A stretch of DNA of 64,000 nucleotides. It comes from Clostridium estertheticum subsp. estertheticum (GTDB taxonomy: Bacteria; Bacillota; Clostridia; Clostridiales; Clostridiaceae). The stretch is taken from positions 859,001 through 923,000 of the forward strand of contig NZ_CP015756.1 of NCBI RefSeq assembly GCF_001877035.1, written 5' to 3'. A program made the translations under genes and the position numbers. Shown here in pieces: positions 15,867 through 24,818 of this stretch (position 1 is the first letter of the stretch; each line of letters opens with the position of its first letter). Under the pieces are notes generated by a model. That model was given only the letters and a program-made list of their open reading frames with translations, did not search any database and was not told the DNA's origin.

Positions 15867-17050
15867 TACAACATAGTAATGTAATTATTCAAATATTTAA
15901 CATAATTAAATATAAATTGCTTCCCTAATTTTAAAATCTTTTAACTTTGTATCGGAGTGAGATGTATGCGACTGGACTAATAAATGCTTGGTCTTTTCAG
16001 TATCCTTCTCTGTATTAAAAAACTGTAACCATTTAAACCAGTACATGTAGTTAGCAAGATATTTTGTGGCTACACTATGAAAACTATACATCCATTCTTT
16101 TAGTTTGCTATGAAAAGCATTTATATGCTGTATATGGTAAATGCCTTCCTTATGCTTCCCACGTTTAATTTGTTGTAGTTCAACACCTGAATTTTGTGCA
16201 AATCTAATATAACTCTTGTGTGAATCAGTACAAAGGATAGATTCATCCTCAATCCTGCCTGTAAAGAGCCTTTCTAAATCTGTATGTTTCATCCTACCTT
16301 TACATATTAGTTCAGTCATAATAATTCCTACTCTATCAATGGCACATAGTACACAAACCTGTTCCTTTGATATACCCCTTTTTCTCTTTTCATCCTTACT
16401 ACTCCTACTGCCTTTAACCCCACGTTTATGAGGTTCTCTTGGAATTATAAACGTAGTGCTTTTCTTATGATTTCCTTGAAAGGATTCTCTGAAAAACGCC
16501 TCGTCAACTTCTATAACCCCACCAACATTACCAATACACATATACACTCTGATAGCGTCTAAAAACTTATGCCTCCAATAAAAAGATGTGGGCACACTAA
16601 TCCCAACTATCTCGGCACATTCTCTTATGGAATAACCATTTATCATACATTTAGAATATAATATCCACTTTTTAATATCTTTCTTACTGTTGTAACGGGG
16701 TGAACGTGTAAAATCAGTAAATGTCTTTCGGCAGGACTTACAGATATATCTTTGTTTGCCATTGAACTTGCCATTTCTTGATACTTCCTCATGCCCACAG
16801 TGGGGGCAGACTTTTCCCCTTGGAGAATCGGTTCTCTTTAACCTCGTTAGTAACCTCGGTAGCAAAAGAGCCTAATACAATAACTTCTTCAAGATAATTT
16901 AATATTTCTTCCTGTCCTGTTGTTCCTAAAGCCTCTAAATCTTTCTTTACTGATGCTACACTTGGCATAATAAGGCCTCCGTAATCCTTCATATAGTCTT
17001 ATTATACCTAAATATTCAAAAAATATAAATTTTCAACATTTATCTTAAAC
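15867..17050 (-). mobile_element. IS1595-type insertion sequence, about 1.2 kb
   Basis: One transposase gene (frameshifted) with short flanks. Limits come from comparison with the two remnants in this window: similarity at the 3' side ends at TACTATGTTGTA (15867) and at the 5' side near AAACATAGCC (about 17050). I could not define exact terminal inverted repeats or a target duplication. Confidence 0.7.
15906..16968 (-). pseudogene. IS1595-family transposase with a one-base frameshift
   Basis: The N-terminal frame starts at ATG 16968 (GGAGG 7 nt upstream): MPSVASVKKDLEALGTTGQE to ENRFSKGK. The rest, VCPHCGHEEVSRNGKFNGKQ onward, is in another frame, and the switch falls at a GGGGAAAA run near 16818. 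The catalytic part has a CxxC...CxxC zinc ribbon and an ISXO2-like DDE core (VIEVDEAFF, LCTDSHKSY, HIQHINAFHSKLKEWM). Joining the frames needs a +1 shift, not the -1 shift used by many IS, so I read it as an indel (or a sequencing error) that inactivates the gene. Confidence 0.85.
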
Positions 17051-17056
17051 ATAGCC

Positions 17057-17162
17057 TTGTTTTTTTGTAATATATATATATATATTTATGTTTCAATGTA
17101 GATATCTTAGGGGTTTACGATAATTACAAGAGGTGGTAATAAATTTGAATAAATTGTAATGG
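17057..17162. repeat. 105-bp direct repeat, copy 2
   Basis: Matches 13669-13772. It starts directly beside the IS edge, so the IS may have inserted at or next to this repeat. Confidence 0.85.
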
Positions 17163-17278
17163 TAGAGAGCATAGGGGTGTAATGAATTAATTAATGTTAC
17201 AATTCAATGTTGCAAAGTAGATTGTAGCATTGAAATTTAATTATGTAATATAATACAACAATAAGAAGGTAAAATATT

Positions 17279-17701
17279 ATGATAGAATGTTTAAAAGATT
17301 TCTATGCATTAGATAATATTTTTAATACAAGTAATAACACCAATTATAAATTTAAAAATTTAATTGGACTTAATAAATATGAATGTATACATCCAGTTAA
17401 ACAAAGGAAAGTTTATGAAATTGCTAATCTATTATTAAAAGATAATGTTGGTAAGTACATCACTGATATTATAGTGTTTGGTAGTGCCACAACTCTTTTT
17501 TGTAGTAGCTTTAGTGATATTGATATAATTGTTTTAGGTGATTTTTCTGAGTTTTATCCAACTGTAGATTTACACGAGTTTGGAGAAATTGATTTATTTG
17601 GATATAATAAAAAAATATTCCTTAGTGATATGGAAAATAACAATTTTTATAGGAATGCTTGGCTGAAAGGGGTAAAAGTATATGAGCAATTATTGATATA
17701 A
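17279..17701 (+). CDS. nucleotidyltransferase-domain protein (MNT-like)
   Basis: 140 aa. The Pol-beta-type signature is intact: IIVFGSATTLFCSSFSDIDI gives GS followed by the DxD metal pair, with a possible third acidic residue in GEIDLFG. It is small enough for a minimal nucleotidyltransferase, as in MntA antitoxins or aminoglycoside-type enzymes. No HEPN partner is adjacent. AAGGT lies about 9 nt before ATG 17279. A stand-alone NTase is the safest call. Confidence 0.75.
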   Translation: MIECLKDFYALDNIFNTSNNTNYKFKNLIGLNKYECIHPVKQRKVYEIANLLLKDNVGKYITDIIVFGSATTLFCSSFSDIDIIVLGDFSEFYPTVDLHEFGEIDLFGYNKKIFLSDMENNNFYRNAWLKGVKVYEQLLI

Positions 17702-17811
17702 TGTAAATTTTAGAGAATCTAAAGAGTATATTTTAATTATATATACTGCAGCATTTGAATTGCTTAATCAAATAATGTTGATGCAAAGTAGATAATGTTA
17801 AATATTAAAGC

Positions 17812-17842
17812 CTGCAGTTTATATATTTAGACTGCAAGTTTT
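17812..17842. terminator. bidirectional hairpin terminator
   Basis: CCTGCAGT and ACTGCAAG arms around an AT-rich loop with T/A-runs at both sides, between the rightward NTase gene and the leftward lmo0937-type gene. Confidence 0.6.
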
Positions 17843-17920
17843 AATATACTCGTATATTCAATCTAATATTTTTTACACCTAACGTAGTTAAGTTCTTTTT
17901 TTTGTTATCACCTAGACTTT

Positions 17921-18070
17921 CTAGCGTCTTCTTCCACCAATAAGATCAAAAACAAATATAATTACAGCGATGACAAGCAACGTGTGTATCATGCCCCCAC
18001 CAATACTAAATACAAATCCCAATAACCATAAAATTATCATTATTCCTACTATCATTCTTAAAAGTCCCAT
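17921..18070 (-). CDS. lmo0937-family small membrane protein
   Basis: 49 aa: MGLLRMIVGIMIILWLLGFV, then SIGGGMIHTLLVIAVIIFVFD and the end LIGGRRR. This is the two-helix pattern of the lmo0937 family (WLLG..., glycine turn, H-LLVIA, basic GRRR tail). AAGGAGGTGAT precedes ATG 18070 with near-ideal spacing. Members are often stress-linked; no role is proven. Confidence 0.88.
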   Translation of the reverse strand: MGLLRMIVGIMIILWLLGFVFSIGGGMIHTLLVIAVIIFVFDLIGGRRR

Positions 18071-18214
18071 ATAGATCACCTCCTTGTAAACAATATTTTA
18101 AAAATTTGAACGTCAAAATCTAATATAAGATTAAATATCTTATTATTGGATTAATTTGTTACACATAAATGCAGCGGGCCATCAGGATGTTGCCATAGAT
18201 AATATGCAAACAGA

Positions 18215-18232
18215 ATGTTATAATTATAACAT
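18215..18232. promoter_or_regulatory. 18-bp palindrome upstream of the XRE regulator
   Basis: ATGTTATAATTATAACAT is a perfect palindrome about 100 bp before the XRE gene and contains TATAAT-like boxes on both strands. It is a plausible autoregulatory operator. Confidence 0.45.
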
Positions 18233-18333
18233 GACTAATTAACGTTATAAGCTATCATTTACGACATAAAACGACAAACATATTAAGAAAATGGTTTTAT
18301 TTTATTCTAATAATTAAGGGGATGTGTGATGCT

Positions 18334-18543
18334 ATGTATAAATTTAAATTTAAACTTGAAGCAGTGAGAAAACTCAAAGGTATGACCCAAAAGAGATTAG
18401 CATATTTATCAAATTTATCACAAAGCCATATTAGCGAGTTAGAAACAGCGAAGCAAAGTCCCACATTAAAAACCGTAGAAAACTTAGCGGATGCACTAAA
18501 AACACATCCAGATAAATTATTAGAGGTAGATACAAATCATTAA
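18334..18543 (+). CDS. XRE-family HTH regulator, 69 aa
   Basis: A single-domain Cro/CI-type helix-turn-helix: KLEAVRKLKGMTQKRLAYLS, NLSQSHISELETAKQSPTLK, TVENLADALKTHPDKLLEV. An in-frame ATG at 18322 touches the AAGGGG box, so the ATG at 18334 is the better start. Monocistronic, followed at once by a GAATTC-type terminator and the 300-bp dispersed repeat. Confidence 0.82.
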   Translation: MYKFKFKLEAVRKLKGMTQKRLAYLSNLSQSHISELETAKQSPTLKTVENLADALKTHPDKLLEVDTNH

Positions 18544-18546
18544 TAG

Positions 18547-18578
18547 AAAAGGGAATTCAATAAAATGAATTCCCTTTT
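18547..18578. terminator. GAATTC-family terminator hairpin, copy A
   Basis: AAAAGGGAATTCA / TGAATTCCCTTTT arms (18547-18559, 18566-18578) around ATAAAA, then TTTTAATATAT. It is the archetype of the family also found at about 30213, 33238, 35471 and 37047. Confidence 0.88.
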
Positions 18579-18885
18579 AATATATATACATATTTAATTT
18601 TAAACTAAGTAGAGTATAGTAATTTATTTTAATATAAGTTATTTTTCTTTGTCTTATCACATATCATAAAGAACTCTTATTTACAAACTTTTACTACCCT
18701 CTAAAAACTCTGAAGATTTAATTTGATGCAATGGACTATCCCCTTTCTATTAGCGATTATTTTTACTTTATCTAATGAAGGTTAACAGTTAATTATGCTT
18801 CTTTGTTTATGAGATAATAATAACATGGTAATCAGTATTTGTAAAGACTTATTTTTAATTAATAATAAATATTGATAGGTATTAA
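18579..18885. repeat. dispersed noncoding repeat, about 300 bp, copy 1
   Basis: Nearly identical to 35496-35800, each directly after a GAATTC-type terminator. Shared landmarks include TTTGTCTTATCACATATC, CTAAAAACTCTGAAGATTTA, GCAATGGACTATCCCCTTTC and TTAACAGTTAATTATGCTTC. On the minus strand both copies keep about 21 open codons (DSPLHQIKSSEFLEGSKSL, stop at 18681-18683) but no start, so part of it may be an old coding tail. Confidence 0.85.
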
Positions 18886-19038
18886 CTTAAAAGAAAGATA
18901 TGTTATAATACTATTAAGTAAGATGACACTATATTAAGCAAATATATTACTTCACAGTAGCATTTTAAAAAGCAATTTCCATATGCTTTGCAGATAAATA
19001 ATAATTTATATAATAGAAACAGCAAAGGAGAGTGTAGT

Positions 19039-19290
19039 ATGATCGAATACAAATTTGATACCCAATTATTAATAGAAGGACATAATCTTTCAGAGGATAC
19101 AATAAACGAATATATTACAAATAATTTTGAAGGTGATTGTTTGCTTGCTGTCGGTGACGATGAATTAATTAAAATTCATTTTCACACCAATACACCATGG
19201 AAGGTGCTTGAGTATTGTACTAGTTTGGGAGAAATTTATGATATCGTTATAGAAAACATGGAACGTCAAACCCTGGGGCTTAAAGGTTAA
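19039..19290 (+). CDS. stand-alone FakA C-terminal-like domain protein
   Basis: 83 aa from ATG 19039 (AAAGGAGAG upstream). An earlier in-frame ATG at 18988 has no RBS. EYKFDTQLLIEG, CLLAVGDDELIKIHFHTNTP and WKVLEYCTSLGEIYDIVIEN match the last domain of DhaL/FakA-type proteins (VGDEDLLKVHVHTNNPGKVLEYA..LGEL..I.IENM). The DAK kinase domain is absent, so it cannot phosphorylate fatty acids itself. Such free-standing domains occur in clostridia; their role is unknown, perhaps lipid or protein binding. Confidence 0.75.
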   Translation: MIEYKFDTQLLIEGHNLSEDTINEYITNNFEGDCLLAVGDDELIKIHFHTNTPWKVLEYCTSLGEIYDIVIENMERQTLGLKG

Positions 19291-19394
19291 ATGCATATGA
19301 ACTTTTAAAAATAAAATAAGGTTAAAATTGAAATTTGAAAGGTTAGGGGTATAGCTAAGCTAAAACTCAATGATCACATAAAGGGGGAGTAAGT

Positions 19395-20231
19395 ATGGAA
19401 TTTGAAAAGTCAGTTATTGAACTTATAAAGATGAGGACATCAAGCAGATCATTTGATCAAGAAAATATTGAAAGTTTAACCCTTAAAAAGCTAAAGGATT
19501 ATATTAAAAAGAGTAATGAAGAAACAAAATTAAGGGCTAGGGTTATAGTTATACAAAGTAATGATAATGATTCTAGGAAAGCAAAAAAATTAGGGACATA
19601 TGGGGTTATATCAGGTGCTAATTCATTTATTATTGGAATATTTGAAAAAGAAGAAAAAGATGCGCTTAAATTTGGGTATTTATTCGAAAAAATTATTCTC
19701 TTCGCAACGGATTTGGGGCTTCAAACATGTTGGCTCGGTGGAACTTTTAATAAGGGGAATTTTGAAGAAAATATGAGTTTAGTTGATAATGAATTCATAC
19801 CTATAGTTTCTCCCGTGGGAATAAAAAAAGAAAAGCCTAGAGTTTTTGAATCAGTTATGAGAAAAGTTATTGGTGCTAATAAACGAAAACCATGGAGTGA
19901 ATTGTTTTTTGAAACTGATAGTTTAGTACCATTAAGTGAAGGGAGTGCAGCTCAATATGCCGTTCCGTTAGAGATGGTAAGACTTGGACCTTCTGCTTCA
20001 AACAAACAACCTTGGAGAATTATAAAGGATGAGAATGCATATCACTTTTTTCTTTGCAGAACAAAAGGCTATGGAGTAGCTGGTTATGATATGCAAAAAA
20101 ACGACATTGGTATAGCTAAATGCCATTTTGAGTTATCTGCAAATGAACTTGGCTTAAAAGGCACGTGGGTAGAAATAAAAAATATAAGTACACCAAATGA
20201 CTGGGAATACTGTTGCAGCTGGTCTAATTAA
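19395..20231 (+). CDS. nitroreductase-family flavoprotein (TM1586 type)
   Basis: 278 aa. The N-terminal MRTSSRSF and the later RLGPSASNKQPWRI are FMN-binding motifs. The protein carries two nitroreductase-like halves, as in the putative TM nitroreductase group (FGYLFEKIILFATDLGLQTC WLGG, then GYDMQKNDIGIAKCHFELSA). It probably reduces an unidentified substrate with NAD(P)H. GGGGGAG precedes ATG 19395. Its 3' end overlaps the convergent YibE/F gene by 8 bp. Confidence 0.85.
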   Translation: MEFEKSVIELIKMRTSSRSFDQENIESLTLKKLKDYIKKSNEETKLRARVIVIQSNDNDSRKAKKLGTYGVISGANSFIIGIFEKEEKDALKFGYLFEKIILFATDLGLQTCWLGGTFNKGNFEENMSLVDNEFIPIVSPVGIKKEKPRVFESVMRKVIGANKRKPWSELFFETDSLVPLSEGSAAQYAVPLEMVRLGPSASNKQPWRIIKDENAYHFFLCRTKGYGVAGYDMQKNDIGIAKCHFELSANELGLKGTWVEIKNISTPNDWEYCCSWSN

Positions 20232-21393
20232 TATTTTTCTTTTCATTTTTAATCCAGCCTGGAATAAGTTGCGAGGAAATATAGGCTATAATTGGAACAG
20301 TTAAAATCACAGCAAAACTACCAGTTAAGCCTTCAAGTACAACTATGTTCACCATATCCATATTAAACAATTGATTGTTAGTTAAATTGTAAGAGTAAAT
20401 TACTATAAACATGCTAAGTGAAGTACCTGCAAACGCAAGAATAAGGGTATTTGCCATGGTTCCCATCATATCTCTGCCTACATTCATACCAGATATGAAT
20501 AGTTCTTTTTCAATAAGTTTAGGGTTTAATGAATATATCTCTTGTACGGAAGAAGCAATAGATATACTAACATCCATTACAGCACCAAGGGAAGATATTA
20601 GGATTCCAGCTATTAGTAACCATTGAACTTGCATGTTTGATTGTGTTGAAATCATATTTAATGATTCCACATCTGCCATATTAAATCCTGATAGATGAGA
20701 TAGAGTGCAGATAAGAGTGGTAATACTACCAGCAACAAAGACCCCAAGTATGGTACCTAAAACAGCTGATACCGTTTTGGCACTCCACCCATTTAGTAAA
20801 AATAATGTAACACAAGAAGATATAATTACCATCAAAATCGAAGCCAAAATGGGCGAATATCCTCTGTATATTATTGGAAGAAACATATAAAAGATAAGAA
20901 TAAAAGAAATTAAGATACCGATAGCAGATCTCACGCCTTTCTTTCCACCAATTAAGCACAATGCTACAAAGAATATTAAAATAAAAACATATTGAACAGG
21001 CGCTCTATAATAATTGTAGACGGTCACTGCATACATATTTGGGTTTCCAGTATCCACATCCACAATAATCTTCATTCCTTGACTAACGTAGACATTGTGA
21101 GTATCTGATAAAAAGTTTGTAATTGTCTTAATGTCTCCTTTATGTTCTCCTGTAAGAATCTTTATTTTTATTTGTTGAGTGCCAAGATAAATCTTAGTTG
21201 CATTTGGATAACTTTTTAAAGATTCATTTTCCACAACCAATACCTCTGCTTTTTCATATTTAACATAGGAAGTAGAATTTTGATTATTATGGGTGAAGCG
21301 AGTACTAGAATTTAGAAAATACAGAAAAAGGGAAAATAACAATATACCTATAATTAAGGTGGTAAATTTAAATGCTCTTGAAGCTTTTAACAT
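20224..21393 (-). CDS. YibE/F family membrane protein
   Basis: 389 aa. An N-terminal anchor (FKFTTLIIGILLFSLFLYFL) is followed by an extracytoplasmic beta-rich domain with GEHKGDIKTITNFLSDTHNV, then seven or eight helices carrying the family regions GGKKGVRSAIGILISF, LGAVMDVSISIASSVQEI and GRDMMGTMANTLILAFAGTS. Full length for YibE/F proteins, whose transport substrate is unknown. GGAGG precedes ATG 21393. Confidence 0.9.
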   Translation of the reverse strand: MLKASRAFKFTTLIIGILLFSLFLYFLNSSTRFTHNNQNSTSYVKYEKAEVLVVENESLKSYPNATKIYLGTQQIKIKILTGEHKGDIKTITNFLSDTHNVYVSQGMKIIVDVDTGNPNMYAVTVYNYYRAPVQYVFILIFFVALCLIGGKKGVRSAIGILISFILIFYMFLPIIYRGYSPILASILMVIISSCVTLFLLNGWSAKTVSAVLGTILGVFVAGSITTLICTLSHLSGFNMADVESLNMISTQSNMQVQWLLIAGILISSLGAVMDVSISIASSVQEIYSLNPKLIEKELFISGMNVGRDMMGTMANTLILAFAGTSLSMFIVIYSYNLTNNQLFNMDMVNIVVLEGLTGSFAVILTVPIIAYISSQLIPGWIKNEKKNIN

Positions 21394-21566
21394 ATCTTTC
21401 CTCCAGACAAATTTTTAAGATGTGATTCGCAAAATAATTTACCTTAATTATATATTAGTTATAAAATTAAATGGTAATGTCCTTGTAAAGCTTGTGTTAA
21501 GTTAAGTGAACTATATAAAAATCTCAAAATTTATTTTCTCAATTAATAATACAATGTATTTCAAAC

Positions 21567-21632
21567 TTTACATATATTTAACATATACTTTACACAAATG
21601 GGAAAGAACAAAATTCCGATCGCTGATATAAT
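21567..21632 (+). promoter_or_regulatory. PhoP-box-like triple repeat and -10 of the phosphatase gene
   Basis: TTTACA (21567), TTAACA (21578) and TTTACA (21589) recur with an exact 11-bp period, the spacing and consensus (TT[AT]A[CT]A) of PhoP-binding repeats. A TATAAT box follows at 21627-21632. The downstream gene encodes a secreted phosphatase, which fits control by phosphate starvation. Confidence 0.7.
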
Positions 21633-21750
21633 TAAGCCATTAGGCGACGCTTATTATTACAAGATAATATATATAAGGAAGGTGTAAAAATATTAAAAGT
21701 ATCTATGAAATGATTAGCGTACCAAAAATAAGTAATGAGGGGTAGATTTC

Positions 21751-23310
21751 ATGAAAAAAGTTAAAAAAATAGGAGTGTTAAGTTCCCTAATTGCATTTAT
21801 ATTTGTATTTATATTAGCGACAAATGGAATATTTGGATCAAATAGCAAGACAACGATAGCTTTAGCTGCAGGTGTCGATACTACTATCACAGATATAGCA
21901 TTAACTCCAGGTAGCGATCCAACGCAATTAAATTTTGCTTGGTATTCTGCGAATAGTACAACTTCTAGTTTAGTACAAGTTGCATTAAAGTCTGATATGA
22001 GTGGAACCACATTCCCTATTGATAAGGCAGTAAACTTTAAGGGCACTAGTACTGCAGGAAATGAAGGCCATTTCTCTAACAAGGTAACTGCAACTGGATT
22101 TAAAGAATCTACAGCTTATGTATATCGCTTAGGTGATGGTACTAATTGGAGTACAGTTAATAATTACACTACTCATAGTACAAGCCAGTATAGCATATTA
22201 GTAGCTGGTGACCCACAGATTGGTGCAAGTGGTAGTGTAGCAAGCGATGGAGCAGGTTGGGGTGATACAATGAACAAAGCTTCATTAAAATTTCCTAATG
22301 CCAGCTTCTTACTATCAGTAGGAGATCAAGTTAATAATGGTAAAGAAGTTGCTGATGCGACTACAAAAAAAGAAATTAATGAATCAGAGTATACACAATA
22401 TTTTAGGCCAACTCAGTTTACAAGTTTACCAATAGCCGTTATCGCAGGTAATCATGAAACTTACGGAGATGGACATATGTCTCACTTTAATGTACCAAAT
22501 ATGTCAACAACATATGGTACAGTTGCAGGTTCTGGGTCAGTTACAGGTACAACAGGTGGAGATTCTTACTTCACATATGGTAATACTTTATACTTGATGC
22601 TTAATAGTAATAACGTAAGTGAAGACGGTCATATGGCATTTATGAAAAGTGCTATTGCAGCAAATCCAAATGCAAAATGGAAGGTAGTTTCAATGCATCA
22701 TTCTGTATATAGTTCTGCAGATCATGAAACAGATGCAGACATAATAACAAGAAGAACAATTCTTCCAGCAATGTTTGATACTCTTGGAATTGATGTAGTT
22801 TTAGATGGCCACGATCATTGTTATACTAGAACAAATCAAATGTTAGGTGGAGTATCACAGAAAACTACAACAGATGCAAATGGAGCTGTTGTAAACCCTA
22901 AAGGAACACTTTATATGACATTTAACTCTGCCAGCGGAAGTAAATATTATGAGATGCAATCACCTGACCTTAATGGTACTTATGAAGCTGTTAAACAACA
23001 AATTCATGTTCCAACTATTTCACTAATGAGCGTAACAGGTAATAATTTAACAATTTCAACATATAGAACTGACACAATGGCACAAACAGATACTTACACA
23101 ATAGCTAAAGCACCAACAACTAATTATGATTCAATGGCTAATGGTACTGTACTAATAGGAACAAAAGCATTTGCTTTAGATTATGCGAATGACCCATTAA
23201 ATGCGCAGGAAATCAATAATGCAGTAGTAGGTGGTGGAGTAATTTATGTTAAAAATTTTTCAGGTAATTGGATAGACAATCTTACAGGATTAGCATCAAT
23301 GCCAAAATAG
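21751..23310 (+). CDS. secreted purple-acid-phosphatase-like metallophosphoesterase
   Basis: 519 aa. A signal peptide (KKVKKIGVLSSLIAFIFVFI, cleavage after the alanine-rich stretch near residue 40) is followed by a fibronectin-like N-terminal domain (SDPTQLNFAWYSANSTTSSL), then a metallophosphoesterase core: VAGDPQIG, LSVGDQVNNG, IAGNHET, VSMHHSVYSS and LDGHDHCYTRTN, which together supply the Asp/Asn/His ligands. A small C-terminal domain follows. GAGGGG stands 8 nt before ATG 21751. It probably releases phosphate outside the cell and is preceded by PhoP-box-like repeats. Confidence 0.9.
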   Translation: MKKVKKIGVLSSLIAFIFVFILATNGIFGSNSKTTIALAAGVDTTITDIALTPGSDPTQLNFAWYSANSTTSSLVQVALKSDMSGTTFPIDKAVNFKGTSTAGNEGHFSNKVTATGFKESTAYVYRLGDGTNWSTVNNYTTHSTSQYSILVAGDPQIGASGSVASDGAGWGDTMNKASLKFPNASFLLSVGDQVNNGKEVADATTKKEINESEYTQYFRPTQFTSLPIAVIAGNHETYGDGHMSHFNVPNMSTTYGTVAGSGSVTGTTGGDSYFTYGNTLYLMLNSNNVSEDGHMAFMKSAIAANPNAKWKVVSMHHSVYSSADHETDADIITRRTILPAMFDTLGIDVVLDGHDHCYTRTNQMLGGVSQKTTTDANGAVVNPKGTLYMTFNSASGSKYYEMQSPDLNGTYEAVKQQIHVPTISLMSVTGNNLTISTYRTDTMAQTDTYTIAKAPTTNYDSMANGTVLIGTKAFALDYANDPLNAQEINNAVVGGGVIYVKNFSGNWIDNLTGLASMPK

Positions 23311-23334
23311 TATTTATTTTAACCTTTTTAGAAT

Positions 23335-23376
23335 AACTGAAAGTTACACAATGTACTTGTGTAACTTTCAGTTTTT
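23335..23376. terminator. strong bidirectional terminator
   Basis: 17-bp perfect arms (23335-23351, 23357-23373; AACTGAAAGTTACACAA) with a 5-nt loop and T-run, after the phosphatase gene and facing the end of the ABC operon. Confidence 0.92.
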
Positions 23377-23476
23377 GGCTTTATAATTATAGAATCAATT
23401 TAGGTATCATTCACAAAGGTATGGATATGTTCAGTAATGGTAAGCCCAATATTAACAACAAAGTAACTAAAGTCAC

Positions 23477-24727
23477 TTATTGTACTTGATGCTTTCGAAA
23501 AGCATTTTTTACAAAAGGTAAAAAAACAATTGCCATGACTCCATAAACTACAATACGCATTAAGATTAAGCTTATAGTTAATCCACCAAATGAATAAGAC
23601 AAATAAGATGCAAATTCATCAGCTGTCAGTGATTTATAAGGCAATAAATATAGAATACCACTAAATACTCCATTATCAGCTCCCGGCTTCATAAAGAATG
23701 AAATAAGTAAAATTACTACATCAATTATCAAAACAGTGAAAGGTGTCTTAAGCCTCACTGATAGCATCATTGTAAAAGATACAATGCCAATCATAACTGC
23801 ATAAGAAACACAAATACATATAAAAGTACATGAAGCAAATGTAACTGGATAAGGTATTATTGTATTATGAATTTGCATAGGTAAATTCCAGCCTTCAATA
23901 CCAAAACTCAAAAGTGGTATAGCTACTGCAAAAATAACATTCAAGAAAAATACCATAGTAGCAAATGCAAATGCTGATATTATTTTAGCTGTAATTACTT
24001 TTGTCTTTCCATATTTAGAGGCTAAAATAACTGCATCAGCTCCACATTGATATTCTCCAGCAAAGACTGGTGCAATAGTTATACATATAACTAGGAGTGT
24101 AAAGATTAATGTTCCCAAATTACTCAGTATTTCGTACCAGCCTTTATAATAACCATATGTATATGGCTCTTGAATTTTAGAGCTTTTATTAAGCCAAAAA
24201 GTTTTCTCTTGTGCAGAATAATTTCTATCGCCCTCATTCATATTTAGGAGCGCAGAAATTTTATTGTTTCTAGTTTCATAGAACTTTGAGCCCTCTTGTA
24301 AGTTAATATTAAGTAAATTCGAAAGGCCTAAATTCTCATCAGGCTTTTCGTAATTTTGGGATATCATTGAAAAGTATTGAAATTTAGGACTCACATACTT
24401 AATATAAACATTCTCTTTAAGAGAAGGCTCTCCAAGTTCAGTTTTTATAATATTTTCAGGCTTGGAAAATAACTTCTGATATTCTTTAATGGCTTTTGTA
24501 ACTTTTTCTTCTGTTATTGTACTAGAAAAAAATTCTTTTGATTGTTCTTTTTTTAAAGCTATTGCCTTAAATCCTGTGTATTGATTTCCTTTTGTGTCAT
24601 AGGCTTCAAATTGTATAATAGGCAAGGTAAAAAAGATAATAGTAAGTATTACACTGATTAAAACAGTTATAATATTTATTCTCTTTTTTGCTAACTTCTT
24701 AAATTCAAATGTCATTAAACTAAACAT
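23477..24727 (-). CDS. ABC transporter permease, copy 2 of a tandem pair
   Basis: 416 aa. It shares its N-terminus (KFEFKKLAKKR pattern), the soluble domain with KEYQKLFSKPENII and NNKISALLNMNEGDRNYSAQ, and the six-helix ABC-2-type core with the 414-aa permease just upstream; identity is high throughout. The ends are almost the same (RNAFRKHQVQ). It lies last in the ECF sigma/ABC operon. The gap to its twin carries a stub of an ATPase gene, which shows that it arose by duplication of an ATPase-permease pair. GGAAGGAG precedes ATG 24727. Confidence 0.85.
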   Translation of the reverse strand: MFSLMTFEFKKLAKKRINIITVLISVILTIIFFTLPIIQFEAYDTKGNQYTGFKAIALKKEQSKEFFSSTITEEKVTKAIKEYQKLFSKPENIIKTELGEPSLKENVYIKYVSPKFQYFSMISQNYEKPDENLGLSNLLNINLQEGSKFYETRNNKISALLNMNEGDRNYSAQEKTFWLNKSSKIQEPYTYGYYKGWYEILSNLGTLIFTLLVICITIAPVFAGEYQCGADAVILASKYGKTKVITAKIISAFAFATMVFFLNVIFAVAIPLLSFGIEGWNLPMQIHNTIIPYPVTFASCTFICICVSYAVMIGIVSFTMMLSVRLKTPFTVLIIDVVILLISFFMKPGADNGVFSGILYLLPYKSLTADEFASYLSYSFGGLTISLILMRIVVYGVMAIVFLPFVKNAFRKHQVQ

Positions 24728-24739
24728 AAAATCTCCTTC

Positions 24740-24818
24740 CTATGCTTCTAATTTAGGAACATGAAAATGATACAAGTATTCTAAAGATGGTGCTACATTA
24801 ACTACATTGTCCATTGGC
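24740..24818 (-). pseudogene. C-terminal stub of a second ABC ATPase gene
   Basis: Twenty-six codons, KPMDNVVNVAPSLEYLYHFH VPKLEA then stop, match the last codons of the ATPase at 26076-26951 (KPMDSAINVAPSLEDLYLYH). The stub begins directly at the stop of the preceding permease, where AATAAG is common to both sequences, so the missing part was probably lost by a microhomology deletion. Confidence 0.9.
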
